From the NCBI GenBank assembly GCA_018666805.1, contig JABIXB010000310.1, forward strand, positions 1 to 42,063: a stretch of DNA of 42,063 nucleotides. The letters run 5' to 3'. The notes under the pieces are model-generated. The model was not told where the DNA came from and did not search any database. It saw only the letters and a list, made by a program, of their open reading frames with translations. Made by a program: the position numbers and the translations under genes. Source of the DNA: Rhodospirillaceae bacterium. Lineage in GTDB: Bacteria > Pseudomonadota > Alphaproteobacteria > UBA828. How positions within the stretch are numbered: the first letter of the stretch is position 1; every line of letters starts with the position of its first letter. This document shows, piece after piece, positions 1 to 6,661 of the stretch.

Positions 1-193
1 CGTCGTCCTGCAGCCAGACCACCGTATCGCCCGGGTTGATCATCACCTTGGCCGGTTCGAATAAAAAATCGCCGCTGTCCTCGTCGAATTTCATTTTGAC
101 GACCGTCGTGTCGGCCTGGGCAGCAGTGGAAACACCCAATCCGATCAGTGCGGCGAGGGCCGCAGAAGCGGCCAGTTTTCCGTATTTCATCAT
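1..193 (-). CDS. Cupredoxin-like periplasmic copper protein (N-terminal part, cut by window edge)
   Basis: Only about the first 64 residues lie in the window. A hydrophobic signal peptide (KLAASAALAALIGLGVSTAAQA) is split by a predicted cleavage after about residue 27 (AQA/D). The mature part then reads DTTVVKMKFDED and continues to INPGDTVVWLQDD, the pattern of plastocyanin/pseudoazurin-like cupredoxins (strand, then pGDtVvW). The copper ligands (His, Cys, His, Met) would lie beyond the edge and cannot be checked. The start is taken as the first of two adjacent ATGs because GGAG sits 7 bases upstream (201-204). It is the last visible gene of the minus-strand metal operon, 24 bases after a small secreted His-rich protein. 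A role as electron carrier or copper carrier for the multicopper oxidase upstream is inference. Confidence 0.7.
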   Translation of the reverse strand, partial: MMKYGKLAASAALAALIGLGVSTAAQADTTVVKMKFDEDSGDFLFEPAKVMINPGDTVVWLQDD

Positions 194-217
194 CTGTATT
201 CTCCGCTAGTGTTAGAG

Positions 218-613
218 TTAATGATCCATGTCTTGGTGTTGGCTCGATTGCGGTTGTTCTTCCGTTATGAGGGATGGGTTAGTCCCTGTGCAGGCGGCGC
301 GGGTGGCGTGGTCGTGGATAAGGTTCTCCGACGCCATGAGCGCATTGCAGCGCGCTTGGTGCGTTATTCCGGCAGCCGATATTGCGGCGCTGGCACGCCC
401 GTCCAGCGGGACGGTTTCCCAACGCCCGTGCAATAGCATTTTCGGATTTTCCCGCCCGACATAGGACCACGAGCCGTCTTCGCCGACAGACATCATGGCC
501 GACATATCGTGCCCCGCATGACCGCCGTCCTCTTGCGCGAAGGCCGGCGCCGTGAGGGCGGTAAGAGCGGCCAGCGCCGCCACAAGCAGAAGCGTTTTAC
601 TTTTGATTAGCAT
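218..613 (-). CDS. Small secreted His/Met-containing protein of unknown function
   Basis: A 131-residue protein with a clear Sec signal peptide (hydrophobic stretch from about residue 7 to 24, cleavage AFA/Q near 26). The mature part begins with a metal-binding-looking segment (GGHAGHDMSAMM), and the C-terminus is again His/Met/Gln rich (SSQHQDMDH). Two cysteines lie in the second half. I do not recognise the family. The ATG at 613 is preferred over an in-frame codon 15 bases upstream because GGAGGAG lies directly before it. It starts 12 bases after the stop of the outer-membrane barrel gene and is followed by the cupredoxin gene, so it is probably translated from the same mRNA. A periplasmic copper-binding role is suggested only by composition and neighbours. 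Confidence 0.7.
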   Translation of the reverse strand: MLIKSKTLLLVAALAALTALTAPAFAQEDGGHAGHDMSAMMSVGEDGSWSYVGRENPKMLLHGRWETVPLDGRASAAISAAGITHQARCNALMASENLIHDHATRAACTGTNPSLITEEQPQSSQHQDMDH

Positions 614-624
614 TATCTCCTCCC

Positions 625-1869
625 TCAATGGCCAAGCCCGGCGGGGCCGGGGTTGAGCATGTTGTGTTCCAGGTCAAGAATAGAGCCGCGTGCGCCGACC
701 GATTCATTGAAGGTCGTATCAAGGGCGAAGGAGAGGCCAAGAAAGAGCGCGTGGCTGCTATCCTTATTCTCTGCCGTGCCCAAGGTGGCGCCATTGTCGA
801 GATAGCGGTACTGGCCGAGCGCCTCGATGCCGCTGCCGATCCGCCAGGCAACGCTCGGCACCAGGGCAAGGGAGGAGGCGTCATTGAAATCGGCGTAATC
901 CTTCCACGCCACCGTGAGCGCCGCCTGCCAATCGGTTTGCAGTTGCGGGCGGGATGTATAGCGCAGCGCACTCACCAGAGCATATTGTTCGCCGCGTGCC
1001 CGCGTCACATCGGAGCCGAGATTGGCAACCCCGGCACCGAAATTATAGATGCCCTGAAAATCCACCGCCCAACCGGCCTCGGGATCGTCGTTGAGATTGT
1101 AGCTGAAGCCGGCCAGGAGCGCCGCGACATCGTCATCATCGCCACCCGCCAATTCGTCGACGCGCTGCCAATCGAAGCCGACGCCGGCATAGCGGATGCC
1201 GCGGTCGAACTTGATCGCTTCGGGCATTTCATAGGCGAAGCCGAGCGCCGCGCCGTTTAAATTGGAGCGCGAGGTGCGATCGCTGCTGGAAAGGTCGCTG
1301 ACATCGGTCTCGGCCCGGGCGGTGGCGAAGGCGCGCGCCTGGAAACGTTTCCACAAATAGCGCGTGCCGCCGAGAACGCCGCCGAAGATTTGATCTTCCT
1401 CGGCTTCCACATTGGCGCCGGCATTGCCGACATGGGTGAAGGCGAGAAGGTCGTCATCGCGCAGCGTCGGAAACGACACAAGCGTGTTGGGCAGGCGCGT
1501 GCGGCCAAGAACAAAATCATAATCCTGGCTGCCCATGCCGACGAGCGCCTGATGGACGAAGATTTCGTCCGGCAGGTCGGAATCGTCTTCCGGTAAAATC
1601 AGGCCGAGCACCGCGTAGCCGTAATCACCGGCGTTGAACATATATTTGCTGGCGCTGATCAGGATGCTTGAATCGGCGATATCGAGCGCTGCCTCGCTCT
1701 TGTTGCCGCCGACCGGACGATCGGTATCGGAGAAATTGGCTGTGGCGATAAGGCGCCCGCCGAGACTGATCTCGGGCGGAACATTGGGATCGATCTCGAG
1801 CGCCACGGCATTCGCGGCGAACAGCGCCGCCGTCAAGCCGGCGGCCATGGATATAATCTGTCTTTTCAT
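625..1869 (-). CDS. Outer-membrane beta-barrel (porin-like) protein
   Basis: A 414-residue protein with a Sec signal peptide (MKRQIISMAAGLTAALFAANAVA, cleavage about residue 23). The rest is made of alternating hydrophobic/polar stretches with many Gly, Asp and aromatic residues, typical of a beta barrel (for example YAGVGFDWQRVDE, ALFLGLSFALDTTF). There is no transmembrane helix after the signal peptide. Acidic loops such as GGDDDDVAA and LPEDDSDLPDE look like extracellular or periplasmic loops. Start ATG has GGA about 10 bases upstream. It lies 18 bases after the multicopper oxidase gene, the position that CopB/PcoB occupies after CopA in copper-resistance operons, but I cannot match it to CopB from motifs. 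Export, import or anchoring of a metal or substrate for the oxidase are all possible. Confidence 0.7.
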   Translation of the reverse strand: MKRQIISMAAGLTAALFAANAVALEIDPNVPPEISLGGRLIATANFSDTDRPVGGNKSEAALDIADSSILISASKYMFNAGDYGYAVLGLILPEDDSDLPDEIFVHQALVGMGSQDYDFVLGRTRLPNTLVSFPTLRDDDLLAFTHVGNAGANVEAEEDQIFGGVLGGTRYLWKRFQARAFATARAETDVSDLSSSDRTSRSNLNGAALGFAYEMPEAIKFDRGIRYAGVGFDWQRVDELAGGDDDDVAALLAGFSYNLNDDPEAGWAVDFQGIYNFGAGVANLGSDVTRARGEQYALVSALRYTSRPQLQTDWQAALTVAWKDYADFNDASSLALVPSVAWRIGSGIEALGQYRYLDNGATLGTAENKDSSHALFLGLSFALDTTFNESVGARGSILDLEHNMLNPGPAGLGH

Positions 1870-1887
1870 AGCTCTGGTCCTTTCCGG

Positions 1888-3153
1888 CTATTCGTTGATG
1901 GCGATTGAGGGCACATAGGGCACGTCGCCCATATCCTCATATTCAAGCAGGGTGAGCATGCCGCCCGGATAGATGCCGTTATTCATCACGCGCCGGACAT
2001 CATGGTCATGGAAGGTCCAGAAGCCCGGATTGTCGCCATAGACGATGATGTCCGCCGTCTTGCCGGGAAAGAGCGACACGGTGTTGAGGCGCTTCGGTTC
2101 GGGCAGCGGATTGCCGTCCTCCGCCACTTGCCAGAAATTATGGCCGTGCAGATGCATGTGATGGGAGAGGAAGCCGCCATTGATCAGGCGGATACGGATA
2201 TATTCGCCTTGCTTGATGAGGAGCTTTTCGGTCGCTGGATAGCATTTGCCGTTGATGGCGAAAAATTCCGGCTCGGGCGTGCTGCGTTCCGCCGCGCCGC
2301 GCGTATAGGGCGGCGTCCAGCCATCGGCGATGGCGGCTTGGAATTCGTCATAATCACGGAAGAAGCCGTGCGTGATCGGATCGAGCTTGCCCATCGCCAT
2401 CAGCTTGTTGACCCGCTTCATGCCGCCCAACACTTCATTGATGTGCTTGCGCGACCAATTAACGTCGAAAGCTTCAAGCATCAGCGTGTAATCACGCGTG
2501 TAGGGGAACATCTTACGCACCGGATCATCGGCCTGATCGATGATAAAGGCGCCGTGCAGGGCCGACATCATGTGCAGCGGCGTTGACCAGTGGCAGTGGT
2601 AAAAGCGCGTGCCGGCGGGGCGCGCCTGAAAGCGGTAGACGAAAGTCTCGCCTGGATGGATTGGGTCCTGCGTCACCATCGGCACGCCGTCCATGGTGTA
2701 GATCACGTCGAGGCCATGCCAATGAATGGTGTGCATTTCCTCGGTGTTGTTGGTGACGTTGACCTTAACCCAGTCGTTTTCCTGCACCCGGAAGAGCGGC
2801 CCCGGCACCTGCTTGTTGAAAGCAAAGACCGGCAGGCTGACGCCCGGTACCAGCTCATGCTCCATCATGTCAAAGCTCATATCGAAGCTGCGGTAGGGCA
2901 CTTCATGATCGCCCGGCGCGCCGGGTGGGTTGGTGCGCGCGCCGATCATATTGTGGCCCTTCATAAACATCATCGAGCCCTGGGCTGGTTGATATTCGCC
3001 GGCCCGCGCCGCGCCGCCCGCAACGCCCATCAGGGCGCCGCCGGTTGCCGCCACCGCCGCCGAACGCAGCAGCGCGCGCCGCGTCGGCCCGGAAGCCGGG
3101 GTATCCGCTTCGGCGTCCCCGGCCGGCAGCGGTGATTTACTCTTCTCGCTCAT
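1888..3153 (-). CDS. Tat-exported two-domain multicopper oxidase, type 1 Cys in domain 1
   Basis: 421 residues. The N-terminus carries a twin-arginine signal (TRRALLRS at about 24-31, then a hydrophobic stretch ending near 51). Domain 1 holds H141, the HWH pair (H144, H146) and the HCH motif (186-188) followed by H194 and M195/M196. Domain 2 holds SHHMHLHGH (H332-H338) and HDH (382-384). The trinuclear copper histidines (HWH, HCH, HLHGH, HDH) are all present. The type 1 cysteine is C187 in domain 1, while the position that carries Cys in ordinary three-domain laccases is Asp383. This fits the two-domain type C layout and recalls nitrite reductase domain 1. Start chosen at ATG with GAGGAG just upstream (the frame is open further upstream). 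Its substrate (Cu(I), Mn(II), phenol or other) cannot be told. The gene sits inside a cluster of secreted metal-binding proteins. Confidence 0.88.
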   Translation of the reverse strand: MSEKSKSPLPAGDAEADTPASGPTRRALLRSAAVAATGGALMGVAGGAARAGEYQPAQGSMMFMKGHNMIGARTNPPGAPGDHEVPYRSFDMSFDMMEHELVPGVSLPVFAFNKQVPGPLFRVQENDWVKVNVTNNTEEMHTIHWHGLDVIYTMDGVPMVTQDPIHPGETFVYRFQARPAGTRFYHCHWSTPLHMMSALHGAFIIDQADDPVRKMFPYTRDYTLMLEAFDVNWSRKHINEVLGGMKRVNKLMAMGKLDPITHGFFRDYDEFQAAIADGWTPPYTRGAAERSTPEPEFFAINGKCYPATEKLLIKQGEYIRIRLINGGFLSHHMHLHGHNFWQVAEDGNPLPEPKRLNTVSLFPGKTADIIVYGDNPGFWTFHDHDVRRVMNNGIYPGGMLTLLEYEDMGDVPYVPSIAINE

Positions 3154-3260
3154 GATCACTCCTCGAAAATTATCCGTCTCAACCGCCATGGATTTAAGAA
3201 GGCCATGGCAGGCCGTCAAGAGCTTCATTGTTGAAGCCCGTCTTCCAAACATGAAACGGG

Positions 3261-3280
3261 AAAACCCGCCTTAGGCGGTT
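3261..3280 (-). terminator. Probable rho-independent terminator after the His-rich gene
   Basis: On the minus strand this reads AACCGCC, loop TAA, then GGCGGG followed by TTTT. The 5-bp GC stem can be lengthened by AA/TT with one bulged base. The loop is the TAA stop codon of the upstream His-rich gene, so the hairpin forms exactly at the end of that reading frame. It is short, so termination may be only partial and the multicopper oxidase may be partly co-transcribed. Confidence 0.45.
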
Positions 3281-3684
3281 CGGGGAGGTTGTTTGAGGCT
3301 CTCGGGTGAGTAGCCGGGCGGCAGATTGCTGAAAAATGATTCTGCGCCGAGAAGTACATAATAGCGCGCCATATCGAAGCCTGCGCCGGCCAGTGCGGAG
3401 GACAAAACGCGCGAGCCCTCACACAGTTCGTCGCCATGATCTGCATGGTTGGTGTGGCCGGGGGTCGATGCGCTGCAATAGACCTTAACCGAGTCTGCAT
3501 CGCTTTGGTCATGCGCCGCGACCGGCGAATGATGGTCGGCATTGGCAGGGCTATCGCGGTGGTGTTGCGCCGCTTCAGTTGCGCCGTTCAAATCCGGCGC
3601 GGCGGCGTTTATTTGGCTGGGGCCGAGATAAATCGTGAGCGCCAGAGCCAGTGCAATGGCGATGCGTCCGGCAATTTTGAACAT
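3271..3684 (-). CDS. Secreted His-rich hypothetical protein
   Basis: 137 residues starting at MFKIAGRI. A Sec signal peptide covers about residues 1-28 (cleavage near NAAA). The mature N-terminal half is rich in His and Asp (QHHRDS, ADHHSPVAAHDQSD, HTNHADHGDE) and has two cysteines (KVYCSAS, ELCEGS). The C-terminal half is more hydrophobic and ends SPESLKQPPRTA. I do not recognise the family. An in-frame codon further upstream would put polar residues ahead of the signal peptide, so the ATG at 3684 with GGAG about 10 bases upstream is preferred. It lies between the cupin and the multicopper oxidase genes. The composition suggests a periplasmic metal-binding protein. Confidence 0.65.
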   Translation of the reverse strand: MFKIAGRIAIALALALTIYLGPSQINAAAPDLNGATEAAQHHRDSPANADHHSPVAAHDQSDADSVKVYCSASTPGHTNHADHGDELCEGSRVLSSALAGAGFDMARYYVLLGAESFFSNLPPGYSPESLKQPPRTA

Positions 3685-3803
3685 ATTAGCCTGCTCCAGC
3701 CGATGTGGCGGGCCAAATTCCCAAGCGTCACTCCTCATACTGCCAACATATGGTTTCCAGTAACAGGAAGGTCAAGGGGAAAGGCAAAGTTTGGCGATTT
3801 AAT

Positions 3804-4301
3804 CTAATCATGATGATCGTCATCATCACCGGAGTCATGATGGCCACCGTTGCTACCGTGCTGGTCATCGTCAGAACCATGATGGCCTGACGCGCCGGCG
3901 CGGTCGATATTGATGATGAGACCGCTTAGCCCTTCGCTTTGGCTCGCGTTCCGCGCCACGGTCTTGCTCCCGAGCGTTTCGTAATAGGTGTCGCCGGGCC
4001 CATATTCACGCTCGCCGCGCGCTTCCACATCAGAGATCAGATTGCCCTCAAGCACGTAGATCACGGCGTCGGTTTCGTGCACATGGGCATCGCCCTGCCA
4101 ACCGGGCGGCACATGAAAGCGCGTAATTTTTATTTTCAAATCCGCATCGGCGGCGAGCGCGTGCTCAACAAGAACGCGCATCTCGATTTCCTGCGCGGCC
4201 GCGCCAGGCGTCTGGCAGGCAAGCATCAGCGAAGCGGTAACGACGAATGCGAAAATTAGGCGAGTGCCAGATCCAATTCCAAACCCATTGCCAAGTCCCA
4301 T
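3804..4301 (-). CDS. Secreted cupin-domain protein with His/Asp-rich tail
   Basis: 165 residues. The N-terminus has a hydrophobic signal (RLIFAFVVTASLMLACQTPGAAA). The SLMLAC context could instead be read as a lipoprotein box, with Cys29 as the lipid site. A single cupin barrel follows: FHVPPGWQGDAHVHETD gives the HxH...E metal-site pattern (motif 1), and YGPGDTYYE gives the PGD of the inter-motif. The last 30 residues are almost only Gly, His, Asp and Ser (GHHGSDDDQHG, HHDSGDDDDHHD) and look like a flexible metal-binding or metal-buffering tail. Start ATG has a GAAGGGA upstream. It is 18 bases downstream of the cyclase gene. A metal storage or sensing role is inference from the tail and the operon. 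Confidence 0.78.
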   Translation of the reverse strand: MGLGNGFGIGSGTRLIFAFVVTASLMLACQTPGAAAQEIEMRVLVEHALAADADLKIKITRFHVPPGWQGDAHVHETDAVIYVLEGNLISDVEARGEREYGPGDTYYETLGSKTVARNASQSEGLSGLIINIDRAGASGHHGSDDDQHGSNGGHHDSGDDDDHHD

Positions 4302-4319
4302 GACGATTTCCCTTCAAAT

Positions 4320-5633
4320 TTAGTTACCAAGGCTGGCTATATTTAGCCGGAAAACTTCTACCGATCCAGTACGCCCAGGAAGATTCTGCGGCGGCAGGGC
4401 CTGCCATCTAGGGTCGTCCGTCATCTCGTCGGCGGCGTGCAACAGATCTGCCGAGACGACGAGCGGCGCGCCGACGGTTCGTGTCAGCTTTTCGAGACGT
4501 TCGGCGACGTTCACGGTATCGCCGATGACGGTGTATTCGAGGCGGGTCTCATTGCCTATGGCGCCGGCGAATACCTGACCGTAATGGACGCCGATGCCGA
4601 GCGCGATCGCCGGCCGGCCGTCAGCCTGCCGTTCGCGATTCCAGCCGTGCAGGGTTTCAACCATGTCGAGGGCACAATGTAAGGCGTTTCGCGCATCGTC
4701 CGGCCCCGGCCGGGGCGTTCCAAAAACGCCCATGATGGCGTCGCCGATGAATTTATCGATGACGCCGCCATGTTGCTCGATAGGGTGCGACATGCGGCCT
4801 CGGAAATCTGTCAGAAGCGCTGCCACTGCACCTGCCTCTAATTTCTCCGACATGGCGGTGAATCCCCTGATATCGACGAAGAGCACCGCCGCGTCTTGTC
4901 TGTGACCCTGCCACATCGCTTCGAGGCCGGAATCGGCAAGCTCTCCCGCCATGCCGTGCGGAACATAGCGCGCCAGGTTGGCGCTTCGCCGGGTTTGCGT
5001 GATGGAAGTGAACAGGCAGTTCCTGGCCCGCGATACGGAAACCACGACGATGATGCCCGTTAATATAATAATTGCCACGCGCACTGCTTCGCTGGCCAGA
5101 CCGTGGTGGCCGGTCCCCATTTGCAGGCCGGCGGGCAGGAGGTCCTCGCCTCCGCTTACCGGAAAAATATCGGAGAGGCCGATGAGCAGCACCCAAAGGG
5201 TGCTAAAGAGCGCAACGGTGTATGCGATCAACCAGGGGCGGTGGCGCAACGCGGCATGCGCAATAAATACAAAAATCAATGCCGAGCCGGGAATGCCGAG
5301 GATGGCGCTCAGCGGCGCCTCCATCGCCAGCGACATAAGGATCAGAAAGCCGAGCAGTAGGAGCACATCTATCGTCACGAACAACCACGGCAGCCAGGGC
5401 CGGAAGAAGCGGCGAAAAGCGAGTATTTCCGCGCTTAAGGTGAGCAGGCCGTAACCGCCGGCAAGCGCATACATGGATTGATGATGGTGATGGCCGGGCG
5501 CCGAAATATTAAGCACCAGGGCGAGAATTACAGCGAAGACCAAAACGCGCAAATGGGCAGAGAGGAGTTCGCTGTGGCGCTCCGCCTGCTCGAAGATGGT
5601 TTTTATATGTGCGGACATATCCATTATATGCAT
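4320..5633 (-). CDS. Membrane-bound class III adenylate/guanylate cyclase
   Basis: 437 residues. About six membrane helices occupy residues 28-205, and a class III cyclase catalytic domain covers about 245-430. Metal-binding aspartates are D254 (FVDIRGFT) and D298 (FIGDAIMG); a substrate lysine is at K294; and IGDTVNVAERLE supplies the transition-state N375 and R379. So the domain looks active. The first loop after helix 1 carries HHHH (48-51), and a later loop has GHHG (175-178). No HAMP or PAS is visible. The exact start is uncertain: three ATGs lie within 18 bases (5633, 5624, 5618), and AGGA overlaps the first. It is first in the minus-strand metal operon, followed after 18 bases by the cupin gene. 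Whether it makes cAMP or cGMP cannot be decided by eye. Metal sensing by the His loop is a hypothesis. Confidence 0.88.
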   Translation of the reverse strand: MHIMDMSAHIKTIFEQAERHSELLSAHLRVLVFAVILALVLNISAPGHHHHQSMYALAGGYGLLTLSAEILAFRRFFRPWLPWLFVTIDVLLLLGFLILMSLAMEAPLSAILGIPGSALIFVFIAHAALRHRPWLIAYTVALFSTLWVLLIGLSDIFPVSGGEDLLPAGLQMGTGHHGLASEAVRVAIIILTGIIVVVSVSRARNCLFTSITQTRRSANLARYVPHGMAGELADSGLEAMWQGHRQDAAVLFVDIRGFTAMSEKLEAGAVAALLTDFRGRMSHPIEQHGGVIDKFIGDAIMGVFGTPRPGPDDARNALHCALDMVETLHGWNRERQADGRPAIALGIGVHYGQVFAGAIGNETRLEYTVIGDTVNVAERLEKLTRTVGAPLVVSADLLHAADEMTDDPRWQALPPQNLPGRTGSVEVFRLNIASLGN

Positions 5634-5683
5634 CCTGGATAATTGAGTATTGCAGGTGGCTGTAAAACGAGAGAAATCAAGAG

Positions 5684-6661
5684 ATGTTATTTAATTTTCT
5701 CGGCCGCACCGGGCTTTCGGTATCGCCGCTTTGCGCCGGCACCTTAGCCTTTGGCGGCGATGCCGATGAAGCTGAATCCTTGGCGATGTATGGCGCCTGC
5801 CGTGATGCCGGGGTCAACTTTTTCGATTGCGCCGATAGCTATGCCGGCGGGCAGGCCGAGACGGTTTTCGGCAAACTCATGGCGCATGAGCGCAACGAAC
5901 TGGTGATCACGTCGAAATGCGGTTATCCGGTGAGCGCCGAAGACAGTGGTGAGGGCGCCAGCCGGCAGCACATCACGCGCGCGGTCGAGGCCAGCCTGAA
6001 GCGGCTCGGCACCGATCGGCTCGATGTATTTCTCATGCATCAGTGGGATGCACAGACGCCGCTTGAAGAAACATTGCGCTGCCTGGAAGAACTCCGCCGC
6101 GCCGGCAAGGTGCTCCATCTTGGCGCCAGCAATTATGCCGCCTGGCAGGTGGCCAAGGGCCTGGGCATTGCCGAGCGCCACGGCTGGGCGCGCTTCGAGG
6201 TGGTTCAGCCGATGTACAATCTGATCAAACGCCAAGCGGAATCCGAAATCCTGCCGTTGGCCAAATTCGAACAGCTCGCCGTCACGCCCTATAGCCCGAC
6301 GGCGGGCGGATTGTTGAGCGGCGATTACCGCGATGGCAAACAACCCGAGCGCGGTCGTCTGGTGGTGAACGATGAATATGCCGCGCGCTACGGCGAGGAT
6401 TGGATTATGGAATGCGCCACCAACTTCGCCGATTTCGCCGAAGCGCGCGGACACCACCCGGTGAGCCTCGCAGTGGCCTGGGTCGCGGCCCATCCCGATG
6501 TGACCTGCCCAATCATCGGCGCGCTTGATGTCGCCCAGCTAAGACCTTCCCTGAACGCCCTCGACATCGGGATGACGGCGGAACTGCACGGCGAAATCAG
6601 CCGCCTTTCGCGCCGGCCGGCACCGGCGCACGATCGCTCTGAAACGCTCAATATGGATTAA
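5684..6661 (+). CDS. Aldo/keto reductase
   Basis: 325 residues, the usual length for aldo/keto reductases of the YajO/Kv-beta type. The catalytic tetrad is visible: D48 and Y53 (FFDCADSYAGG), K78 (ITSKCG) and H119 (FLMHQWD). The N-terminal LGRTGLSVSPLCAGT and the later CPIIGA near 278 (cofactor phosphate region) support an NAD(P)H-dependent (beta/alpha)8 barrel. The substrate cannot be inferred. AAGAG lies just before the ATG. It is divergent from the cyclase gene with only 50 bases between the starts. Its stop codon overlaps the stop of the convergent SulP gene by 4 bases. Confidence 0.88.
   Translation: MLFNFLGRTGLSVSPLCAGTLAFGGDADEAESLAMYGACRDAGVNFFDCADSYAGGQAETVFGKLMAHERNELVITSKCGYPVSAEDSGEGASRQHITRAVEASLKRLGTDRLDVFLMHQWDAQTPLEETLRCLEELRRAGKVLHLGASNYAAWQVAKGLGIAERHGWARFEVVQPMYNLIKRQAESEILPLAKFEQLAVTPYSPTAGGLLSGDYRDGKQPERGRLVVNDEYAARYGEDWIMECATNFADFAEARGHHPVSLAVAWVAAHPDVTCPIIGALDVAQLRPSLNALDIGMTAELHGEISRLSRRPAPAHDRSETLNMD

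Noticed and set aside
628-1260. Open frame of about 210 codons on the plus strand opposite the outer-membrane barrel gene
   Set aside because: The minus-strand gene has a signal peptide and continuous barrel pattern, and the plus frame has neither.
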